6,027 nt of DNA from CAYVBE01 sp964572825 (GTDB lineage: Bacteria; Planctomycetota; Brocadiia; SM23-32), in assembly GCA_964572825.1 (NCBI GenBank), contig CAZNGS010000118.1, forward strand, positions 1 to 6,027, in the 5' to 3' direction. Position 1 is the stretch's first letter, and each line of letters opens with the position of its first letter. The notes below the pieces were generated by a model. That model searched no databases. It saw only the letters and a program-made list of their open reading frames with translations, and was not told where the DNA came from. Of this stretch, positions 1 through 5,620 are shown piece by piece. The translations under genes and the position numbers were made by a program.

Positions 1-967
1 AGATGCCTCAGGCGACGTGGTCGCGAGGTACACATACTCCCCCGGCTACATCGACTCCGTGGCCGCGCAGGAGCGGGACTTGGACTCGGACGGAGACTTC
101 GGCGATAGCGACGAAGTGGTATACTATCATGCGAACACGCTGGCGAGCGTGATGGCCCTGACGGACGCGAGCGAGAACGTGGTGGAGCGCTACCGGTATG
201 ATGCCTACGGCGCCGCCACCGTCCTGGACGCCGACGGCTCAGCCGACGCCGACGGCCTCTCGGACGTGGCGAACCCGTATACCTACACGGGCCGCCGCCT
301 CGATCTCGAGAGCGGCCTGCTCCAGTACCGCAACAGGTATATGGATGCGAGCCTCGGCCGCTTCATCAGCCGCGACCCGGCGGGCTACGCCGACTCCTAC
401 GGCCTCTACGCCTACGTCGCCTGCCATCCGACTGTAGCCGGTGACCCTACGGGCGAGTCTGAGTGGCGGATGGCGGGCTGGCTTGGTCCGCGCGGCGGCG
501 AGTCTCCGTGCAACAACGGAGAGCATATGCCGAACTTTGCCAAGGAACTGATCAGGTGCATCCTGCGGCAAATAGACTGCGAAATCTGGGTCCTGTACGG
601 GAATAGAGGGCGACCTGGGCCAGTGTCTCTCCGCGGTGACTGCCGCGTTCGGACTTGCGGCGGTGGGCGCCAGGTCTGCGCTTGCCCATATGGAGCCATA
701 TTCGATCCTTCGAATCCCTGCAAGGAGACTAATGAGGGGGAGTGCGTAGGTACATGTATATCCCAGTCGATGGGCGGTTCGGAGAGAGTTGCATGCACTT
801 GGGTGGATAGCGGTTGTGGGATGGGCGGCGAAGTAGCTTTGGCGCCACTCGTTTGGTGGCTGGCAGCGCTCTGGCGTCGGCGGCGCCGGCGGGGCAAGCA
901 CTCGGCATTAGGTCAGGCCGACCGTAGGGGGTCCAAGTCGGTTCGCGATCGGGGAGAGAAGCAATGA
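1..967 (+). CDS. RHS repeat protein, C-terminal part with Cys-rich tip (5' end outside window)
   Basis: The frame is open from base 2, so the gene starts upstream; the GTG at 17 is only an internal valine. Residues are numbered from 17. Residues 1-146 are the RHS-associated core: YD motifs (VERYRYDAYG, 56-65), the hallmark YTGRRLDLESGL (90-102), YRNRYM and LGRFISRDP (113-121), ending in DPTG (143-146), the usual core/tip border. Residues 147-316 are an unrecognised tip with twelve cysteines between 165 and 267. It then has a 14-residue hydrophobic stretch (273-286), six arginines (287-292) and a charged 24-residue tail. RHS cores form a shell around a variable C-terminal effector or adhesive tip at the cell surface. 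The many cysteines suggest a disulfide-bonded, extracytoplasmic tip (inference). The stop TGA overlaps the next ATG, implying co-translation. The RHS assignment is sure; the tip function is unknown. Confidence 0.93.
   Translation, partial: DASGDVVARYTYSPGYIDSVAAQERDLDSDGDFGDSDEVVYYHANTLASVMALTDASENVVERYRYDAYGAATVLDADGSADADGLSDVANPYTYTGRRLDLESGLLQYRNRYMDASLGRFISRDPAGYADSYGLYAYVACHPTVAGDPTGESEWRMAGWLGPRGGESPCNNGEHMPNFAKELIRCILRQIDCEIWVLYGNRGRPGPVSLRGDCRVRTCGGGRQVCACPYGAIFDPSNPCKETNEGECVGTCISQSMGGSERVACTWVDSGCGMGGEVALAPLVWWLAALWRRRRRRGKHSALGQADRRGSKSVRDRGEKQ
2..454 (+). repeat. RHS core duplication, copy A
   Basis: This segment aligns without gaps to 2640-3092 (constant offset 2638). By hand count 127 of 151 codons encode the same residue (84%). 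Bases 140-201 are a perfect 62-nt match to 2778-2839, and 382-417 a perfect 36-nt match to 3020-3055. Similarity stops at the DPxG motif, where the two tips diverge completely. Confidence 0.92.
833..892 (+). other. Possible C-terminal membrane/sorting segment (hydrophobic stretch plus six Arg)
   Basis: Within the RHS-A tip, a Cys-Gly-Met-Gly-Gly motif just upstream leads into about 14 hydrophobic residues (Val-Ala-Leu through Trp-Leu-Ala-Ala-Leu-Trp), followed at once by six arginines. This tripartite layout resembles MYXO-CTERM or GlyGly-CTERM protein-sorting tails. Unlike those, the protein continues another 24 charged residues after the arginine cluster. It may be a sorting tail, a short membrane anchor, or coincidence. 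Confidence 0.4.
951..958 (+). promoter_or_regulatory. Ribosome binding site for the ankyrin gene
   Basis: GGGGAGAG lies 5 nt before the ATG at 964, inside the last codons of RHS-A. It supports the 964 start over the in-frame ATG at 982. Together with the ATGA overlap (964-967) it indicates translational coupling to RHS-A. Confidence 0.7.
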
Positions 968-2277
968 GGGATTATTCGATAATGTGGCAAGGGGTGGGTG
1001 CGTTCTGTCTGAGTCTATTCTGCTGCGCTACCTCGGCGTGCGGTGTCACATTAGCCGAACCAGCGAAAGAACCCAAAGCGACGCCACGGCAACACCAGGC
1101 GGCTGACGAGACGAGTACTCGCCCAGTGCTCAGCCCCGAGTCGACTCCGCTCCTCTACGCAGCCATCAGCGGGGACGTGCAGAGGGCCCGGGAGCTGTTG
1201 GCCGACGGAGGCGATCCGGACCTCACGATGCCCGACGGCACGAGGCCGCTGCACCTTGCAGCCGCGCGCGGGCACCTCGGCGTGATCGACGTCCTCGTTG
1301 AGGCCGGCGCCGATGTGAACGTGCTGGACGGCGAGGGCACGACTCCTCTCGGAGTTGCCGTCCTGAGCGGTCGCTTCGCGACCGCGAAGGCCCTGATGCG
1401 GCACGGGGGGGAGCTGAACTGCCGCGACAGGCTACCTGAGTCCGTTTTGCGCGGAGACGAAGAGCATATCCGCGCCTTGCTCCGGGAGGGTCACTCCCCG
1501 GACGAGCCTTGCGTGAACGGGATCACGGCCCTGCACTGCGCCGCGGTCGCCGACCGGGCGGAGCTCGCAGGTGAGCTGATTTCCCGCGGGGCCGATGTGG
1601 CCGCGGCCGCCCGCGGTGGCAGGACAGCACTTCACGTGGCGGCGGCAGCCGACGCTGCCGGAGTGATGGAGATCCTGATCGGCGCCGGTGCGCGGATAGA
1701 CGCCGTTGCTGAAGGCATGACTCCATTGACCATGGCGGTCCTGGGCGAGAACGTGGACGCATGCCGTGCACTGCTAAGCGCGGGGGCCGATCCCGAGGGA
1801 GACCTCGAGTGGGAAGTCGGTTTCCCTCTGTCCCTGGCGGTGCAGGCCGAGGAACCGGCTCTGATGGACCTGCTCCTGGATGCCGGAGCCGATCCGAACA
1901 GGCGGGGGCCGACCGGCTGGACGGCCCTGCATGGAGCGGCGGCCTCCGGCCATCGCTGGGCCGTGAAGAAACTGCTCGCGGCCGGCGCCAGGGTCAGACC
2001 GGACGAAGGCGGCCTCTCGCCGGTTCACCTCGCCATCACCAGCGCGCCCGACGCCCGCATCGTCTTCATGCTCATCGAGGCCGGCGGCGACGTGAACGCT
2101 CGGGACCGACAGGGCGAGACGCCGCTGCACCGGGCCGTGCTGCGGGGCGATCCGGATCTGGTGGCCGGCTTGCTGCATGTCGGCGCCGATCCCGCCATCG
2201 AGGACGAAGAGGGGCGCACGCCGGCGGACTACGCAGAGCTAGCCGGACAGCCCGAAATCGCGGAACTGCTGCCCTGA
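964..2277 (+). CDS. Exported ankyrin-repeat protein, possible RHS-tip partner
   Basis: The protein has 437 residues. Residues 8-25 are hydrophobic and end in Thr-Ser-Ala-Cys (Cys26): a signal peptide, or a weak lipobox since position -3 is Thr rather than Leu. A low-complexity linker (27-60) follows, then about eleven ankyrin repeats and a final half repeat (61-437). Typical repeat features are TPLHLAA-like openings (RPLHLAAARGH 94-104; TALHVAAAAD 221-230; TPLHRAVLRGD 386-396) and LLxAGADPN-like ends. The repeat at 157-186 is short and degenerate. Ankyrin arrays bind proteins, and ankyrin proteins are among the families reported as immunity proteins in polymorphic toxin loci. The ATGA overlap with RHS-A, and export to the compartment where its tip would act, fit that role, but it is inference. 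It has no catalytic domain. Confidence 0.93.
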   Translation: MRDYSIMWQGVGAFCLSLFCCATSACGVTLAEPAKEPKATPRQHQAADETSTRPVLSPESTPLLYAAISGDVQRARELLADGGDPDLTMPDGTRPLHLAAARGHLGVIDVLVEAGADVNVLDGEGTTPLGVAVLSGRFATAKALMRHGGELNCRDRLPESVLRGDEEHIRALLREGHSPDEPCVNGITALHCAAVADRAELAGELISRGADVAAAARGGRTALHVAAAADAAGVMEILIGAGARIDAVAEGMTPLTMAVLGENVDACRALLSAGADPEGDLEWEVGFPLSLAVQAEEPALMDLLLDAGADPNRRGPTGWTALHGAAASGHRWAVKKLLAAGARVRPDEGGLSPVHLAITSAPDARIVFMLIEAGGDVNARDRQGETPLHRAVLRGDPDLVAGLLHVGADPAIEDEEGRTPADYAELAGQPEIAELLP

Positions 2278-3965
2278 GCGTCGGCGGCCAGCAGACCGAC
2301 CTGAGCTACGACGACGCGGGGCAACCCGGTTTGCGAGTGGGACGAGCAAACGGGTCGCGAGCCCAAAGGGTGAGTCCGCAAGGATGCGACGCCGAAGGCG
2401 CACACAACCTGATCCAGGACGGGAGCACGGACGGCGCCCATCAGTACGTCTGGGACTACCGGAACCGTCTGATCGAGGTCAGGGAGCGCCAGAGCGGCGA
2501 GTGGGTAGCCGTGGGCGCTTACAAGTATGACGCCCGCAACCGCCGCGTGCTCAAGGACGTGACGAACAAGGGCGACCTGAACGGCGCCACCCGCTTTCTG
2601 TGGGGAGGCAGTTCAGCTTGGCAGTGTCTCGAAGAAAGGGAAGCCTCCGGTAATCTCGTCGCCAGGTATACGTACTCCCCCGGCTACATCGACGCGGTTG
2701 CCGTCCAGGAGCGGGACCTGACCGGCGACGGGGACTTCCTGGACGCGGGCGAAGTGGTGTATTATCACAGCAACACACTGGCGAGCGTGATGGCCCTGAC
2801 GGACGCGAGCGAGAACGTGGTGGAGCGCTACCGGTATGACGCCTACGGCGCCGCCACCGTCCTGGAGCCCGACGGCTCAGCCGACGCCGACGGAATATCC
2901 GATGTCGAGAACCCGTACCTCTACACGGGCCGCCGCCTCGATCTGGAATCGGGGCTGCTGCAGTACCGCAACAGGTACATGTCGCCGAGCCTCGGCCGCT
3001 TCATCTCACGTGATCCCGAGGGCTACGCCGACTCCTACGGCCTCTACGCCTACGTGGCAGGCCGGCCGACGATCGCGCAGGATCCGATGGGCTTCAAAAC
3101 TGAAGTGACCGGTTCCTACATCGTTGGCGTAGACCCACAGATAGAGCTAACCTGTTACCTCTTCTCGGGCATAACCGCCTACCCTGAGGGCGCTGTGGGC
3201 CCGTACTCCTATCGCTACTGCCGGGCAAAGGGTCCCTTTGGTGGCGGCCCCGGCGGCGGCACGGGCGATGGAACGGGCGGCGGGTCAGGAGGGGGCGGTG
3301 GCAATGGCGGAGGCACGGGCGGTGGCGGTGGCGGCGGTAGGGGCGGTGACGGCGGTGTTATACCCGACCCGATTCATAGCCCAGGACCCGGTCCTATTCT
3401 CGGTCCCGGAGATCCCGGAGGCGGTGCAGGAGGGGGTGGTGGCACGGGCCCATGCAACGGGGCACCGCAGCCGCCCCCGCAGGAAGGCCCGCTTGTGGCT
3501 CACGATGTGTTTCTCGCACTCGACAAGAGGTATGCAGGCGGCAACTATCACTGGGGACACTCCCATTGCGTTACGTTCTGTATGATCGCGAACCTGTCGA
3601 CCTACACCGACGCCTGGGTATGCGAGATGATGAAGGAGAATCTGGACTATCTGCAGTGCAAGTATGGCCACAATCGTGCTGCCTGCTACAGCGCCAAGCA
3701 GCCCTCCGACTACGCGGCAAACGCCGCAGGCATGGCCATGAAGGAACTTGGGCCGTGCCGCTGTGTAAGCAGTTATCAACACCCGGACTGGCCGGCGTGT
3801 TTCGATGCTTGCGTTGACTCGTGCGAAGGTATGGGATGGGGCGCAGATCACAGAGCGACGGAGCCCGGAGCGATGGGAGCCGCGAGGGGGCTCACAAAAG
3901 AGGAGCACGGCTATTACGACTTCCGATGGTGGAAGAAAAGGAAGGCAGAGGGGAAGCCGTATTGA
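2274..3965 (+). CDS. Orphan (5'-truncated) RHS core with alternative Gly-rich, Cys/His-rich tip
   Basis: RHS homology begins at the ankyrin stop: the frame reads SVGG...TDLSYDDAG from 2277, then YVWDYRNRLIEV (58-69, counting from CTG 2274). The core hallmark YTGRRLDLESGL is at 217-229, GRFISRDP at 241-248 and DPMG at 270-273. There is no ATG or good ribosome binding site at the front. GTG 2337 or 2370 are weak alternatives, so this may be a silent cassette, or translated only by read-on from the ankyrin gene. The frame stays open upstream to ATG 1761, but that part is antiphase to the ankyrin gene and not RHS-like. After DPMG come about 49 residues of novel sequence, a Gly-rich then Pro/Gly-rich linker (323-402), and a terminal domain (about 405-563) with many Cys and His, including HWGHSHC (426-432). 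No catalytic family was recognised. It is followed by a 109-nt gap and the SUMF1 gene. Confidence 0.85.
   Translation: MSVGGQQTDLSYDDAGQPGLRVGRANGSRAQRVSPQGCDAEGAHNLIQDGSTDGAHQYVWDYRNRLIEVRERQSGEWVAVGAYKYDARNRRVLKDVTNKGDLNGATRFLWGGSSAWQCLEEREASGNLVARYTYSPGYIDAVAVQERDLTGDGDFLDAGEVVYYHSNTLASVMALTDASENVVERYRYDAYGAATVLEPDGSADADGISDVENPYLYTGRRLDLESGLLQYRNRYMSPSLGRFISRDPEGYADSYGLYAYVAGRPTIAQDPMGFKTEVTGSYIVGVDPQIELTCYLFSGITAYPEGAVGPYSYRYCRAKGPFGGGPGGGTGDGTGGGSGGGGGNGGGTGGGGGGGRGGDGGVIPDPIHSPGPGPILGPGDPGGGAGGGGGTGPCNGAPQPPPQEGPLVAHDVFLALDKRYAGGNYHWGHSHCVTFCMIANLSTYTDAWVCEMMKENLDYLQCKYGHNRAACYSAKQPSDYAANAAGMAMKELGPCRCVSSYQHPDWPACFDACVDSCEGMGWGADHRATEPGAMGAARGLTKEEHGYYDFRWWKKRKAEGKPY
2321..2404 (+). 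other. 84-nt anomalous segment interrupting the RHS-B YD motif
   Basis: The frame reads YDDAG, then 28 residues unlike RHS, then NLIQDGS...YVWDYRNRL. Deleting exactly these 84 nt would give YDDAGNLIQDGS, the normal RHS flow. CAACC occurs at 2322-2326 and again at 2405-2409. The segment holds four small potential hairpins: TTTGC/GCAAA (2330-2334/2346-2350), GGG/CCC (2352-2354/2362-2364), TCC-GCAA-GGA (2375-2384) and CGCC-GAA-GGCG (2390-2400). Alternatively, the fourth G at 2318-2321 is a frameshift: the other frame reads GNPVCEWDEQTG before a stop at 2371. Confidence 0.45.
2640..3092 (+). repeat. RHS core duplication, copy B
   Basis: Partner of 2-454, with no gaps and about 84% protein identity by hand count. 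The perfectly matching blocks are 2778-2839 and 3020-3055. This is the homology that would allow tip exchange between RHS-A and RHS-B by recombination. Confidence 0.92.
3240..3449 (+). repeat. Glycine-rich low-complexity linker in RHS-B
   Basis: A GGC/GGT/GGA-rich stretch encodes mostly Gly with scattered Thr, Asp, Ser, Asn and Arg (residues 323-361), followed by a Pro/Gly part and a second short Gly run. It separates the core-proximal region from the Cys/His domain and probably acts as a flexible spacer. A related Gly-rich stretch starts RHS-C at about 5636; both contain GGGCGATGGAAC. Confidence 0.85.
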
Positions 3966-4061
3966 GGCTTTGGGGATGCACGTCCGCTTCCCCATGTGCG
4001 CTAGCGTAACCGCTGGAGGCGTGCCTACCGTTGCCTCATCGGAGATCGGGAGGTCGTGCCT

Positions 4062-4066
4062 GGAGG
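4062..4066 (+). promoter_or_regulatory. Ribosome binding site for the SUMF1-family gene
   Basis: GGAGG lies 8 nt before ATG 4075. It decides that start against the upstream ATG 3805, whose first 90 residues overlap RHS-B and look non-coding, and against ATG 4120. Confidence 0.7.
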
Positions 4067-4074
4067 TTGAGTGT

Positions 4075-5592
4075 ATGCGTGCTGTCCAAGTCTCAGGATT
4101 GCCGGCGCGGGTTCGGCCGATGTCCCGGGTCATCTGCCTGGCCGCTGCCATCTTCGCCGGCTGGACTACGGCGACAAGCGCGGAGGAGACGGGGCCAGCT
4201 CCGGCCCAGGGCACGTCTCAGGTGCGCGGGGTCTTCCCGGCCTATGGGGAGTGGACGGTCCCGGTGGCGGAACGGTGGCAGGGCCGGATGGTGCACGATG
4301 CGCGGCAGCAGTTCAAGGCCGAGGCGGTAGAGGCCGACGAGCGGATCACCGGCGCAATCTGGCGCGTAGAGGGACCGGAACAGCACGAAGGCCGGGGCGT
4401 CCTCGTGAGGGAATGGGGACGCGCGTCGAGCGAGTACGAGCTTCGCGCCCGCACTCCTGGCGACTACAGCGTCGTCTGCCGCTTCACCCAGATGGACGGA
4501 AAGGGCCCATCTGTCTCGTGGTCCGTGACCGTCAGCGACGATACCTGGGCGACCCTGGGCCGCAGAGGGGTGGACCCTTCGGAGCCCGGCCGGATGACCT
4601 TCATCGAAGGTGGCACGTTCCTGATGGGCGCCCCGGCGGCGTCGGCCCAGGGTGGCCAAGACGCGGTGCCGGCACACGAAGTCCAGGTGGACGACTTCTA
4701 CATCGGCACCTACCTTGTGACGGCTGGCGAGTTCTGCGCGTTCCTCAACGAACGCGGCAATCCCGACTTCCGCTACCTCATTACGGACGAAGAGTGGAAC
4801 CGGGAGAGGGCACGAGAGCCCGGGGGCCTCGGCTACGAGGGATGCAACATCTACCTCGACGGCGAGGCAAGAGAGTACCGCCCGCGGCCGAACCGGGCCA
4901 ATTGTCCCGCGAACCAGGTCACGTGGTTCGGTGCCGTTCAGTACTGCCGCTGGCTGTCCGAGCACACCGGGGAGACTTACCGGCTGCCGACGGAGGCCGA
5001 GTGGGAGTACGCCGCCCGCGGCCCCGAAGGCAGGCGGTATCCGTGGGGCTCGGAAGGGCCTTTCCCTGGTGGCAGAGGGGCGACTGCCGAACCGGCCGCC
5101 GAGTATACCGGCGCGCTCAGCGAGCCCGCCGCGCCAAGCTTGTTCCCGGGGGTCACTGTGGGCTCATTTCCCAAGGGCGATACGCCGGAGGGCGTCACCG
5201 ACCTGACGAGCGGGATGGGCCAGTGGTGCACCGATGTCTATTCCCCCGACTATTACAGCGTTTCGCCCCGTGACAATCCTACCGGGCCTGTGGTCCCGAC
5301 TGGACGAAGGGAAGGGTCCTCTGACCAGGGCGTCCTGAGGGTGATGCGGGGAGAAGGGGTGGGTTACCACACCAACTACAACGATGTCACTCTTTGGCCC
5401 CTGGTTCCTGAGAACTACTACTACATGTCCCCGGCGTGGACACGCGGCGGGGCCACGGACCTTGCCACGGAGCAGAACGCGGGCAGAACCTTCCAAATCA
5501 GTCAGCAGGGCTTCCGGGTGGCGCGGGAGTTGGACGCGGCGGAAGTGAAGGCACGCAGTGCGCCCGAGGATGGCATGGAAGCGCTACGGTAG
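4075..5592 (+). CDS. Exported SUMF1/FGE-fold protein with N-terminal Ig/PKD-like domain, probably non-catalytic
   Basis: The protein has 505 residues from ATG 4075. Residues 1-36 form a signal peptide: an Arg-containing n-region, the hydrophobic stretch VICLAAAIFAGW, and likely cleavage after ATSA. Residues about 52-155 look like an Ig/PKD-type beta domain (GDYSVVCRF, 129-137; SWSVTVSD, 148-155). Residues 173-487 are the formylglycine-generating-enzyme-like domain: MTFIEGGTFLMG (174-185), QVTWFGAVQYCRWLS (281-295), YRLPTEAEWEYAARG (302-316), RYPWG (321-325), MGQWCTDVY (381-389), LRVMRGEG (421-428) and GFRVARE (479-485). True FGE oxidises a sulfatase cysteine to formylglycine using two cysteines just after the RGGSW motif. 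Here that motif is RGEGV and no Cys occurs at 386-505, so catalysis is unlikely. Many such proteins bind other ligands or have unknown roles. It sits where the ankyrin gene sits for RHS-A, so it may be a tip partner (inference). Confidence 0.92.
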   Translation: MRAVQVSGLPARVRPMSRVICLAAAIFAGWTTATSAEETGPAPAQGTSQVRGVFPAYGEWTVPVAERWQGRMVHDARQQFKAEAVEADERITGAIWRVEGPEQHEGRGVLVREWGRASSEYELRARTPGDYSVVCRFTQMDGKGPSVSWSVTVSDDTWATLGRRGVDPSEPGRMTFIEGGTFLMGAPAASAQGGQDAVPAHEVQVDDFYIGTYLVTAGEFCAFLNERGNPDFRYLITDEEWNRERAREPGGLGYEGCNIYLDGEAREYRPRPNRANCPANQVTWFGAVQYCRWLSEHTGETYRLPTEAEWEYAARGPEGRRYPWGSEGPFPGGRGATAEPAAEYTGALSEPAAPSLFPGVTVGSFPKGDTPEGVTDLTSGMGQWCTDVYSPDYYSVSPRDNPTGPVVPTGRREGSSDQGVLRVMRGEGVGYHTNYNDVTLWPLVPENYYYMSPAWTRGGATDLATEQNAGRTFQISQQGFRVARELDAAEVKARSAPEDGMEALR

Positions 5593-5620
5593 TGGAGGAT
5601 GCGTTCGAACTGCAAAGGGC

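Noticed and set aside
1761..2273. Upstream extension of the RHS-B open frame to ATG 1761, giving a 734-residue protein
   Set aside because: This part overlaps the ankyrin gene out of phase and translates to Arg/Gly-rich sequence with no RHS motif; open antiphase frames are common in GC-rich DNA.
2321..2404. Riboswitch or group II intron piece in the anomalous RHS-B segment
   Set aside because: Some words (GCAAAC, GGGTGAGTCC) superficially resemble riboswitch cores, but the conserved c-di-GMP, cobalamin and intron domain V signatures are absent.
3971..3994. TGGGGA/TCCCCA hairpin after the RHS-B stop as a terminator
   Set aside because: The stem is only 6 bp with a 12-nt loop and no following T tract; not enough to call a terminator.
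3805..4074. Longer SUMF1 start at ATG 3805
   Set aside because: It overlaps the RHS-B coding end by 161 nt, has no signal peptide at its front and looks like shadow translation; GGAGG plus a signal peptide support 4075.
3285..4214. 309-residue minus-strand open frame, and similar ones at 239-901 and 4093-4965
   Set aside because: They lie opposite well-supported genes, show no recognisable domain, and their composition fits complementary GC-rich coding sequence.
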